From: Meiothermus taiwanensis DSM 14542
GTDB taxonomy: Bacteria > Deinococcota > Deinococci > Deinococcales > Thermaceae
DNA: 64,000 bases
Assembly (NCBI GenBank): GCA_000482765.1
Contig: AXWR01000004.1
Span: 1-64,000, forward strand
Reading direction: 5' to 3'
A program made the translations under genes and the position numbers. The notes under the pieces were generated by a model, which searched no databases, was not told the origin of the DNA, and was given only the letters and a program-made list of their open reading frames with translations. Shown here one piece after another: positions 1 through 7,043 of this stretch; the first letter of the stretch is position 1; every line of letters begins with the position of its first letter.

Positions 1-241
1 AGAGCTCGAGTGAGGATTGAAACTGGGATGCCAGTACCCGCCCAGACCTCCAGGTACTGTTGCACTCGGGCGAGAGCTCGAGTGAGGATTGAAACATGAG
101 CTCACCGCTGACCGCATCACCTGGGATGAAGGTTGCACTCGGGCGAGAGCTCGAGTGAGGATTGAAACTCGCAAGAATCCTTTTATGCGGTTTTTTACGT
201 ATGTGTTGCACTCGGGCGAGAGCTCGAGTGCAGACAGAAAC
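1..241 (+). CRISPR. CRISPR array, 3' (leader-distal) end
   Basis: Four repeat units are visible: a truncated one at 1-23, full 37-nt units at 59-95 and 132-168, and a degenerate last unit at 205-241. They are separated by three unique spacers of 35, 36 and 36 nt (24-58, 96-131, 169-204). The repeat begins GTTGCACTCGGGCGAG and ends GAGGATTGAAAC, giving the ATTGAAAC tag typical of Thermus type I/III arrays. The arms CACTCGGGC and GCTCGAGTG can pair into a 9-bp stem (one G-U) closed by a GAGA tetraloop. The last unit keeps the stem but has four changes in its final 11 nt, which marks the trailing end. The array starts before the window; no cas gene or leader is seen. Reading direction converges on lysS, whose stop lies 10 nt away. 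Confidence 0.97.
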
Positions 242-250
242 GAATGGGGG

Positions 251-1759
251 TTAGTCCTGGTCTGTAGACTCGCCAGGGTTGGGGGCTTCCTTGCGCGGTT
301 TGAGCAAGGGAAAGAGAATCACATCGCGGATGCTTTCTTGATTGGTGAGCACCATAGCCAGCCGGTCTATGCCCAGGCCCATCCCGGCGGCGGGGGGCAT
401 GCCGTACTCGAGGGCCAGCAGAAAATCCTCGTCAATCTCGGGCTCTTCATCGTCGCCGGCTTCGCGACGCTTGGCTTGTTCCTGGAAACGGGCGCGCTGA
501 TCGAGGGCATCGTTTAGCTCGGAGTAAATAGGGGAGAGCTCGAAGCCTGCCACAAACAGGTCGGCGCGCTCGGTGAGGTTGGGTTTGTTGGGGTCGCGGT
601 GGCGTTTGACCAGGGGGCTGATAGCGAGGGGCACATCCACCACAAAGGTAGGCTGAATCAGGGTGTGCTCCACATAGTGCCCAAACAGCTTGTCCAGCAA
701 CTTGTAGCTGGGTACGCTGCGCAGCTCGGGGTGCTTCTGATCGGCCCAGGTACGGAGGCGCTCGAGGTCGGTGGGGTCGAAGTCGAGGCCGGCTTGTTCT
801 TTGAGGGATGTGACAAAATCGATGCGTCGGAAGGGCTTGGCAAAATCGATCTGGTGCTCACCGTAGCGCACCTGGGTGGTTCCAAAAAGGTGCTGCACCA
901 GCCCCGAGAGCAGGTCTTCAACCAGGGCCATCATGTCGGTGTAGTCGGCATAGGCCCAGTAAGCTTCCAGCATGGTGAACTCGGGGTTGTGTTTGACCGA
1001 GATGCCCTCGTTGCGGTAGTTGCGGCCAATTTCATATACCTTTTCAAAGCCGCCTACCAGCAGGCGCTTGAGATGCAGCTCGAGGGCAATGCGCAGGTTG
1101 AACTCGTGGTCGAGCGCGTTGTGGAAGGTTTTGAAGGGCTTGGCCTCGGTGCCACCGGCAATGGCCTGGAGGGTGGGGCCTTCAACCTCCAAAAAGCCCC
1201 GCTGGTCGAAGAAATCGCGGATGTAGCGCACCATACGGCTGCGGATGCGAAACACCTCCCGCACCTCGGGGTTTTGGATCAGGTCGAGGTAGCGCTGGCG
1301 GTAGCGGGTTTCCACATCGCGGATGCCGTGCCATTTGTCGGGCAGGGGGTGGAGCGACTTGACCAGGGGTACAAACCTTCGAACCTTGATGGTTATCTCG
1401 CCGGTTTTGGTGGTAAAAACGGTTCCTTCGACCCCCAAAATATCGCCGATGTCGAGCTTTTTGATCAGGTCGTAGCGCTCGGTAATGTCGCGGGCCAGGT
1501 AGAGTTGAATGCGCCCGCTCTGGTCTTGCAGATGAGCAAAGCTGGCCTTACCCATGTGGCGGAAGGTCATCAGGCGGCCCGCTACGCGCACCTCTTCCTC
1601 GGGCCACTCCTGCTGGGGGGCGGCCCCGGCGTGGGCGGCCAGAATCTGGGCGGCATCGTGGGTTTTAGGGAAGCGATAGGGAAAGCGCTCGAAGCCGGCT
1701 TGCTCGAGGGCCTCGAGGTTGGCTAGGCGTTGTTGGGTCTGTTCGCTGTACTCAGGCAT
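251..1759 (-). CDS. lysS: Lysyl-tRNA synthetase, class II
   Basis: Charges tRNA-Lys with lysine in the cytoplasm. The 502-residue protein has an N-terminal OB-fold anticodon-binding domain (about 55-150) and a class II catalytic core with motif 1 ([10 protein letters not shown]), motif 2 ([19 protein letters not shown]) and motif 3 ([11 protein letters not shown]), the usual LysRS order and length. The ATG at 1759 is preferred; an in-frame GTG six bases upstream is possible. A promoter lies just upstream (1779-1807). The C-terminus has a short acidic, low-complexity segment ([13 protein letters not shown]) before motif 3. The stop codon sits 10 nt from the last CRISPR repeat, so the two units are transcribed towards each other with no obvious terminator between them. 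Confidence 0.97.
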   Translation of the reverse strand: MPEYSEQTQQRLANLEALEQAGFERFPYRFPKTHDAAQILAAHAGAAPQQEWPEEEVRVAGRLMTFRHMGKASFAHLQDQSGRIQLYLARDITERYDLIKKLDIGDILGVEGTVFTTKTGEITIKVRRFVPLVKSLHPLPDKWHGIRDVETRYRQRYLDLIQNPEVREVFRIRSRMVRYIRDFFDQRGFLEVEGPTLQAIAGGTEAKPFKTFHNALDHEFNLRIALELHLKRLLVGGFEKVYEIGRNYRNEGISVKHNPEFTMLEAYWAYADYTDMMALVEDLLSGLVQHLFGTTQVRYGEHQIDFAKPFRRIDFVTSLKEQAGLDFDPTDLERLRTWADQKHPELRSVPSYKLLDKLFGHYVEHTLIQPTFVVDVPLAISPLVKRHRDPNKPNLTERADLFVAGFELSPIYSELNDALDQRARFQEQAKRREAGDDEEPEIDEDFLLALEYGMPPAAGMGLGIDRLAMVLTNQESIRDVILFPLLKPRKEAPNPGESTDQD

Positions 1760-1778
1760 ACGCACATCCAGCTTTTAG

Positions 1779-1807
1779 AGTCTAAGCTGCACCGGGCCAA
1801 TTCGCAA
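1779..1807 (-). promoter_or_regulatory. lysS promoter (-35 TTGCGA, -10 TAGACT)
   Basis: On the minus strand TTGCGA (1807-1802) and TAGACT (1784-1779) are separated by exactly 17 bp, upstream of the lysS start at 1759. The -35 lies immediately beyond the gfh1 terminator. A good sigma-70-type match, predicted only. Confidence 0.65.
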
Positions 1808-1814
1808 AGCGCAG

Positions 1815-1849
1815 CAAAAAAAGCCCCAGTAGCGGGTACTACCGAGGCT
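1815..1849 (-). terminator. Intrinsic terminator of gfh1
   Basis: On the minus strand the arms AGCCTCGGTAG and CTACTGGGGCT form an 11-bp stem with two G-U pairs and a 6-nt loop, followed by a run of seven T. It lies just downstream of the gfh1 stop and separates it from the lysS promoter. Confidence 0.85.
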
Positions 1850-1863
1850 CGAGCCTGGAATGG

Positions 1864-2337
1864 CTAGTGCTGAATGGATTCTATTTTGAATTCTTTTTTG
1901 CCCTTGGGGGTTTCCAGCAACACCCTGGCCCCCACCTTCTGACCCAAAAGGGCCCGGCCCATGGGGCTTTCGTCGGAGATTTTCATGGGGCGCTCGAGCA
2001 CGCTGGCTTCGGCTGGGGCCACCACCTGCACCTCCATGATCTCGCCCTCCTTCGATCTCAGGGTCACAATGGCCCCCAGCGTTACCTGGCTTACCTTGGT
2101 GCCCTCCTCTTCCATGATCTGCGCACGGGAGAGGGTGTCGGTGAGCGAATCGATGCGGGCTTCAATGCGAGCTTTCTCGCGCTTGGCGTCCTCCAAGCCC
2201 GAGTCGTCGTAATCGTCGGAGGACTCCATCAGCTCCTGCAATATGCGTGTGGCATCCTGTAGCCGGGCCCGTTCCTGCTCGAGTTCAGCCACCAGTCGTT
2301 CGTATCCCGATTTTGTCAACTTAACTTCGCGTGCCAT
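1864..2337 (-). CDS. gfh1: Gfh1, anti-Gre transcription factor
   Basis: A 157-residue GreA/GreB-family protein: an N-terminal coiled coil (about 1-75) that enters the RNA polymerase secondary channel and a C-terminal FKBP-like domain. The coiled-coil tip reads ESSDDYDDSG, with four aspartates at residues 41, 42, 44 and 45. In the family, GreA carries a simple D/E pair at the tip, whereas Gfh1 of Thermus carries the four-Asp tip and inhibits RNA polymerase catalysis rather than stimulating transcript cleavage. This makes Gfh1 the better call than GreA. A strong AGGAGG ribosome-binding site precedes the ATG, and a terminator follows at 1815-1849. Gfh1 is a lineage marker for Deinococcus-Thermus. 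Confidence 0.92.
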   Translation of the reverse strand: MAREVKLTKSGYERLVAELEQERARLQDATRILQELMESSDDYDDSGLEDAKREKARIEARIDSLTDTLSRAQIMEEEGTKVSQVTLGAIVTLRSKEGEIMEVQVVAPAEASVLERPMKISDESPMGRALLGQKVGARVLLETPKGKKEFKIESIQH

Positions 2338-2514
2338 CCGGCCTCCTGAAGGTTTTTGAATTTTGGCGTTTTGCGCCTGTTCACAATCGCTATTGATGCT
2401 GCGTTACCGATCTGAGATGCACATGAGCCAACCCGGCTTTGGAAGAGGCCCGGCGGATGGCCGAGCCTTTATGAAGTTGCTTTTACCCCGTCCAAAAGGG
2501 GTCTTCCATTAGCG

Positions 2515-2898
2515 CTAAGGTAGTATACCCCGCAGCAGGATTTCCCTCAAACGCGCTGGCGGTGCTATCCCCGAGCAGCTTTCCGTGTCCCGGCAGAGGG
2601 CCACGTACCGGAAGTGTCGGGCATCCTGGCCCACCCCAAAGCGGAAGAACTGCGCAGCGTTTCGTGAGATATGGCGGTGGCAGGCCGCGCAGACAATGGG
2701 CGTGGTGCTACCGGTGGGCTCGAGGGGCTCTAGAATCAGGTGCAGCGGGTTTTCCTCGATATGCACCCGTGCCTCTTGATCCCGGTAATAAAGGATTTCC
2801 CCCGGAGGCCAAAGCTCCGGGGAGGTTCCAGGAAAGAGCTCCAAAATGAGCTCCCGCTCTTCGAAGATTTTTTCCCCCATTTGCCCGTAGCTTACCAT
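2515..2898 (-). CDS. Hypothetical protein with a four-Cys putative zinc site
   Basis: A 127-residue protein I do not recognise. The N-terminal half is acidic and hydrophobic; the C-terminal half holds C70-x2-C73 and C102-x5-C108 in the order CAAC ... LCRDTESC, which could bind a zinc ion in a small treble-clef-like fold. There is no signal peptide or membrane segment, so it should be cytoplasmic. It is divergent from the marR-efflux operon and probably a single-gene unit. The first ATG has only a weak, close ribosome-binding site; a start at residue 7 (2880) is possible. Likely a real gene because reading is maintained across an otherwise gene-free gap, but function is unknown. Confidence 0.6.
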   Translation of the reverse strand: MVSYGQMGEKIFEERELILELFPGTSPELWPPGEILYYRDQEARVHIEENPLHLILEPLEPTGSTTPIVCAACHRHISRNAAQFFRFGVGQDARHFRYVALCRDTESCSGIAPPARLREILLRGILP

Positions 2899-2953
2899 GT
2901 CCTGACGAATAATTTGAGCCTTTTGTGAAAACTGTAGCGAAGACTGCTTTCCT

Positions 2954-2975
2954 GACCTATTAGTAGGTCTAATAT
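2954..2975 (+). promoter_or_regulatory. Candidate MarR operator overlapping the -10 region
   Basis: GACCTA (2954-2959), a 4-nt spacer, then TAGGTC (2964-2969) form a 16-bp palindrome directly followed by TAATAT (2970-2975), a good -10 hexamer, and then the marR start. A repressor dimer bound here would block the promoter, the usual layout of an autoregulated MarR-family operon. Inferred from position and symmetry only. Confidence 0.55.
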
Positions 2976-2978
2976 TTC

Positions 2979-3461
2979 ATGGGTATGAATATTTTAGACG
3001 AAAAGCTGGACGAGCTCTGGCGGCTGACCACCCATGTGGTGTGGCAGATGCGGCTTGACCAGCAGAAAGCCTTTGAGGGGCTGGGGGTTTCCCTGATGCA
3101 AGCCTTTGCGCTGATGTGCATCTCGGAGGGGATTGACCAGCCCTCGAGCCTGGCCTTTGTGATGGATGCCTCCCCGCCGGGGGTGTCCCAGCTTTTGGCG
3201 AGCCTGGAGGAGCGCGGTCTGGTGCGGCGTGAGCTGGATGCCAGCGACAAGCGCAAGGTGCGTATTCTGCTGACCGATTCGGGGAAAGATTTTCTGGAGC
3301 AGATGCGCGAGCGCTGGCGGACGTTTTCACGTGAGCGATTTGGGCGGCTCAGCCCAGAGGAGCTTTCCATGATCACCCAAAGTTACCGCAAGATCATCGA
3401 TCTAAGCCCAGGCAAGGGCCTGGCTTCCTGGGAGCATGAGCAGGAGATGGACTATGAGTAA
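2979..3461 (+). CDS. MarR-family transcriptional regulator
   Basis: A 160-residue winged-helix regulator: an N-terminal dimerisation helix, a helix-turn-helix around residues 55-85 (PSSLAFVMDASPPGVSQLLA), the wing with the typical DKRKVRILLT strand (about 90-102), and C-terminal dimerisation helices. It is first in an operon with two outer-membrane factors, a membrane-fusion lipoprotein and an RND pump, so it probably represses them and releases on binding a toxic compound. The gene overlaps the next start by 8 nt (ATGAGTAA), implying translational coupling. A palindrome sits immediately upstream. An alternative start is the ATG at 2985, nine bases after the -10 TAATAT, which would fit a leaderless mRNA. 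Confidence 0.9.
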   Translation: MGMNILDEKLDELWRLTTHVVWQMRLDQQKAFEGLGVSLMQAFALMCISEGIDQPSSLAFVMDASPPGVSQLLASLEERGLVRRELDASDKRKVRILLTDSGKDFLEQMRERWRTFSRERFGRLSPEELSMITQSYRKIIDLSPGKGLASWEHEQEMDYE

Positions 3462-4782
3462 ACCCTCAGGCCGGAAACAAAGACTTCTGCTAGCTCTCAT
3501 GGGGGCGGCGTTGGTAGGGGTGGGCCCCGGATGGGCGCAGGGTTTTTTTGCGCCGCTGGAAAACCACCCCTCGCTGTTGCAAGCCCGCCTGGGCCTCGAG
3601 GCAGCCCAGGCCCAGCTTCGGGCCACCCTGAGCCCGGTAAGCTTTCAGCTTCAGGGCGGGCTCTCGTTTTTTGAGGTGACACCGCCCCCCGGTGCGCCCA
3701 CCTGCCCCAACCCCTTTAACCCACAGTGCGCCACTCTACCCACCGATGGCCGGCAGGTTACCCTGGGCCTGACCTTTACCCCCTTTCCTTTTGGCGATGT
3801 ATCGGATGCCGCCAACCAGGCAGCCCTGGGGGTTGAGCAGGCCGCCCTGGGGTTGCGCCAGGCCCGTACCCAGCTCGAGGCCCAGGCGGTGGAGGCGGCC
3901 TGGCGGGTGCGCCTGGCCGAGCAGGGCCTCGAGGTGGCCCGGCTGGGGGTGCGGCTGGCCCAGGCCAGCCTCGAGGCCACCCGGCTGCGCGCAAGCCGTG
4001 GAGCCGCCAGCCAGAGCGAGCTGCGCCAGGCGGAGGCCAGCCTGCGGCAGGCGGCCCTCCAGCTCTCCGAGGCTGAGCGCAACCTGGCCCTGGCCCAGCA
4101 AACCCTCTTCGATCTGATCGGCCAGGAGAGCGCTGCCCCGCCCCGGCTGGCTGTGCCCAGCGGGGGCACCCCGCCCCAGGTACGGCAGGCTGAGCTGCAG
4201 CTTGCCAACGCCCAGATCGCCTACGACCGGGCCCTGCGGGGGGTGCTGCCGGTGGTGCAGGGCAGCTACACCCGCAACACCTCTGATAGCGATGCCCTAA
4301 CTATCTCGATTAACTCCCGCACCCTGCAGCCCTCGCTCAGCTACACCAACCAGGTGCCGGGCCGCAGCGCCCCGCAGGATCGGATTGTGGGAACTCTGCA
4401 GATTGGGCTCTCGGCCAACATCGCCTTTGGGGTGGTGGATGCCCTCGAGGCCGCCCAGAAGCAGGTAGACGCGGCCCGGCAGGCCCTGGAGGCGGCCCGT
4501 CGCAGCAGCAAACTACAGGAAGACCTGCTGCGCTCGGCCCTGCAAACCGCCGAGCAAAACCTGGCCAACGCCCTACAGGCCCGCGCCGATGCCGAGCGTA
4601 GTTTGGCCGAAGCCCGCGAGCGCGAGCGGTTGGGGCTCGCGAGCCCGCTGGCCTCGTTGCAGGCCGAGCTGGCCCTGGCCCAGGCCCGGCTGGGGGTCGA
4701 GCAGGCCGAGTTGAACCGCTCCCAGCGCATTTTGGACATTTACCGTTTCTATGCCCTGCCCCTTAGTGAGGTGAACCGATGA
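3454..4782 (+). CDS. TolC-family outer-membrane efflux protein
   Basis: A 442-residue exit duct for the RND pump encoded downstream. The start at 3454 is chosen because AGGAG lies 7 nt upstream and residues 1-30 form a signal peptide ending in WAQG. Two TolC half-repeats are visible: long Ala/Gln/Glu-rich helices that would build the periplasmic coiled-coil tunnel, each interrupted by a non-helical, strand-forming stretch (about 61-115 and 263-335, rich in alternating hydrophobic and polar residues) that supplies the membrane beta-barrel. Length matches the family. It overlaps marR by 8 nt and the next gene by 4 nt (ATGA). Confidence 0.9.
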   Translation: MSKPSGRKQRLLLALMGAALVGVGPGWAQGFFAPLENHPSLLQARLGLEAAQAQLRATLSPVSFQLQGGLSFFEVTPPPGAPTCPNPFNPQCATLPTDGRQVTLGLTFTPFPFGDVSDAANQAALGVEQAALGLRQARTQLEAQAVEAAWRVRLAEQGLEVARLGVRLAQASLEATRLRASRGAASQSELRQAEASLRQAALQLSEAERNLALAQQTLFDLIGQESAAPPRLAVPSGGTPPQVRQAELQLANAQIAYDRALRGVLPVVQGSYTRNTSDSDALTISINSRTLQPSLSYTNQVPGRSAPQDRIVGTLQIGLSANIAFGVVDALEAAQKQVDAARQALEAARRSSKLQEDLLRSALQTAEQNLANALQARADAERSLAEARERERLGLASPLASLQAELALAQARLGVEQAELNRSQRILDIYRFYALPLSEVNR

Positions 4783-5780
4783 AAATGGCCGTTGCCACCC
4801 GTTTTGTTACACCGCTGACCCTACTGTTCTCCCTAGCCCTGGCCCAGGCCCAGACCCTGACCCTCGAGGCGGCGTTGGCTAAAGCCACCGCGCAGGCCCC
4901 GGTGGTGGCGGCCAGGGCCGAACTCGACGATGCCACTGCCAACCTGCAAAGGGTGCTGTCCGACCCCCTGCTAACCCGCCCCAGTCGTGTGCAGGCTGAA
5001 CAGCGCGCCGCTTTAGCCCAGGCCAGCTACGAGCGCGCTGTGGTTCAGGCCCAGAGCAGCATTGTGGGGGCCTATGCCCAGGTGCTCGAGGCCCAGGTGC
5101 AGGTACGCCTGGCCCAGAAGGCCCTCGAGGTTGCGGCCCGCGGCCTGGAAGTAGCCCAGATTCGCCAGCGCAACGGCTCCGGTACGGCGCTGGATGTGCG
5201 CAATGCCCAGAACCGCCTGGAGGAGGCGCGCAGCAACCTCAACCGGGCTGAGAACGGCCTGGCCCTGGCCCAGGCCTCGCTGAGGAGCCTGGTGGGGGCT
5301 TTTGAGGCCCTGGCCCCTCTGCCCAACCCCCCGGCCATGCCCGAGGCCAGTGTGGTACAGGGGCTTCTGGGCAAGAACCCCGATGTGCTGCAGGCCCGTC
5401 AGCGGGTTGAGCTGGCCCAGCTACAGGTTGAGCTGCTCGACCCCAGCTACGCGGCCCGGGCCGAGATTGATGCGGCCAGGTCGCGGGCCGAGCAGGCGGT
5501 GGCTGGTGCCCGGGAAATTGAGCGTGGCCTGGCCCTGCAGTACGACTCGCTCTTGCAAAACTTGCAGGCCGCAGCCCGCGCCCTATCGGTGCAGCAGTCG
5601 GCCCTGGCCAACGCCCGCGAAACCCTGGCCAACGATAAAAAGCGCCTGGATGCGGGCCTGATCAGCCAGGTGGCCTACCTTCAGACCGAGCTTTCCTTTA
5701 TCCAGGCTGAGCTGGCCGCCCAGCAGGCCCTGGGGAACTACTTCCGGGCCTACTACAGCCTGCTGGCCGGAGGTCGCTAA
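4779..5780 (+). CDS. TolC-like periplasmic protein apparently lacking the beta-barrel
   Basis: 333 residues with a signal peptide (about 1-24, ending LAQAQ). The two helical half-repeats of a TolC protein are both present, including the NGSGTALDVRNAQNRLEEAR stretch typical of the helix 3-4 turn and DAGLISQVAYLQTEL in the second half. Where TolC inserts its paired beta-strands, this protein has only short turns around residues 60-69 (LSDPLLTRPS) and 219-230 (LLDPSYAARA). It is about 110 residues shorter than its upstream partner, almost all accounted for by the missing strands. It may form or line the periplasmic tunnel without crossing the outer membrane. Its start overlaps the previous stop, and its stop overlaps the next start by 1 nt. 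Confidence 0.75.
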   Translation: MKMAVATRFVTPLTLLFSLALAQAQTLTLEAALAKATAQAPVVAARAELDDATANLQRVLSDPLLTRPSRVQAEQRAALAQASYERAVVQAQSSIVGAYAQVLEAQVQVRLAQKALEVAARGLEVAQIRQRNGSGTALDVRNAQNRLEEARSNLNRAENGLALAQASLRSLVGAFEALAPLPNPPAMPEASVVQGLLGKNPDVLQARQRVELAQLQVELLDPSYAARAEIDAARSRAEQAVAGAREIERGLALQYDSLLQNLQAAARALSVQQSALANARETLANDKKRLDAGLISQVAYLQTELSFIQAELAAQQALGNYFRAYYSLLAGGR

Positions 5781-7000
5781 TGGCCCGGCCTGGCAACAAG
5801 ATCTGGCTGTGGTTGGGGGTGGCTGCGCTGTTGCTGGCCGGGTGTGGCCCGCGCCGGGCGGCAAATAGCGAAAATCCTACTGCCGAAGAAGCGGTTGCCC
5901 GCAGCATCAAGGTGCGGGTGGTGCAGCCGGCGCGTGGGGTGCTTAGCACGGTGCGCACGACCGGGGCCATCCTTTCCCCAGCCCGTGAGAGCCAGGTGGG
6001 CGCGACGGCCTCGGGTAAAGTTTTGCAGATAGCGGTAAGTGAGGGCAGCCGGGTGGCTCAGGGGCAGGTGGTGCTGCGCCTCGACCCGGCCAATGCCCAG
6101 ATCGCGCTGCGCAACGCCGAGCTGGCCTTGCAGCAGGCCCAGGTGAACCTCGAGCGGGCCCAGCGCTCGACCGCGGGCTCCCTGGCCCCCCTGCAGGCCA
6201 GCCTGGAATCGGCCCAGGCCAACCTCCAGGTGGCCGAGCGGCGCTACCGGGAAGGCCAGCAGCTCTTCCAGGCTGGGGCCATTGCCCAGGTGGAGCTTGT
6301 TGGCCTCGAGGCTGCCTACAACCAGGCCAAGGCCGCCTTCGACAACGCCCGTGAGAACCTGGCCCGTGCCCAGCGGGCTTCCAGCGAGGATCTGGCCTTG
6401 CTGCGGCTGCAGGTGCAACAGGCCCAGAACCAGCTCAACCAGGCCCGGCGGGCGGTGGCCGATACCGAGGTGAAAGCCCCCTTTGCGGGTGTGGTGGCCG
6501 AGATATTCGTGAACCCGGGCGAGTTTGTGAGTGCCGGTCAGCGGGCTTTCAGGCTGGCCGATACCTCGAGGCTCGAGGCCAGCTTCCGCCTGCCCCCCGA
6601 GGAGGCCGCCAGCCTACCGATGGGCCGCCAGGTCGAACTGATTTACGCAGGACGCAGCTACCCCGCTACCCTGATCAAAAGCAGCAAGGTGCCTGGCACC
6701 GACCGGCTCGTCGAGCTGACCGCCCGGGTTGAGGGTGCGCTGCCGCCAGGTGCCAGCGGCCAGGTGCGCTACACCCTGACCCTGGCCCAGGGCGTTTTGC
6801 TGCCCGCTGGGGCTTTGCGCACCGAAGGCCGCAACACTTTCGTGTTTGTAGTGCAGGACGGCAAGGCTGTGCGAACCCCGGTGCGGGTGTTGGGCGATAC
6901 CGGCACCCAGGTGGCGGTGGATGGGCTGGGCAGCCAGCCGGTGGTCTTCCCGGTGCCCTCGAGTCTGAGCGATGGAGATGCGGTAGAGGTGGTGCAGTGA
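5780..7000 (+). CDS. RND efflux periplasmic adaptor (membrane-fusion lipoprotein)
   Basis: A 406-residue HlyD/AcrA-family adaptor linking the inner-membrane RND pump to the outer-membrane duct. A lipobox LAGC places the lipid-modified Cys at residue 22, so the mature protein should be membrane-anchored in the periplasm. After it come the first half of the lipoyl-like domain (VGATASGKVLQIAVSEGSRV), a long coiled-coil hairpin (about 100-220), the second lipoyl half (VKAPFAGVVAEIFVNPGEFV), then beta-barrel and membrane-proximal domains. Its ATG overlaps the previous stop (TAATG). It is followed after 43 nt by the pump gene. Confidence 0.92.
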   Translation: MARPGNKIWLWLGVAALLLAGCGPRRAANSENPTAEEAVARSIKVRVVQPARGVLSTVRTTGAILSPARESQVGATASGKVLQIAVSEGSRVAQGQVVLRLDPANAQIALRNAELALQQAQVNLERAQRSTAGSLAPLQASLESAQANLQVAERRYREGQQLFQAGAIAQVELVGLEAAYNQAKAAFDNARENLARAQRASSEDLALLRLQVQQAQNQLNQARRAVADTEVKAPFAGVVAEIFVNPGEFVSAGQRAFRLADTSRLEASFRLPPEEAASLPMGRQVELIYAGRSYPATLIKSSKVPGTDRLVELTARVEGALPPGASGQVRYTLTLAQGVLLPAGALRTEGRNTFVFVVQDGKAVRTPVRVLGDTGTQVAVDGLGSQPVVFPVPSSLSDGDAVEVVQ

Positions 7001-7043
7001 AGGGCTTCGAAGCGCCCCTGGGTCGCTTAGCGCAGAGGTGGGT

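Noticed and set aside
24..204. CRISPR spacers targeting the element at 42144-49501
   Set aside because: Reading the three spacers against the element by eye showed no match; a proper search would be needed to exclude partial ones.
89..517. Open frame across the CRISPR array and the lysS 3' end
   Set aside because: It is composed of translated repeats and antisense lysS sequence, with no ribosome-binding site or family resemblance.
599..1726. 375-codon frame antisense to lysS
   Set aside because: A GC-rich shadow frame; lysS on the other strand has all synthetase motifs.
1864..2337. GreA
   Set aside because: The four-aspartate tip fits Gfh1 better than the GreA D/E pair.
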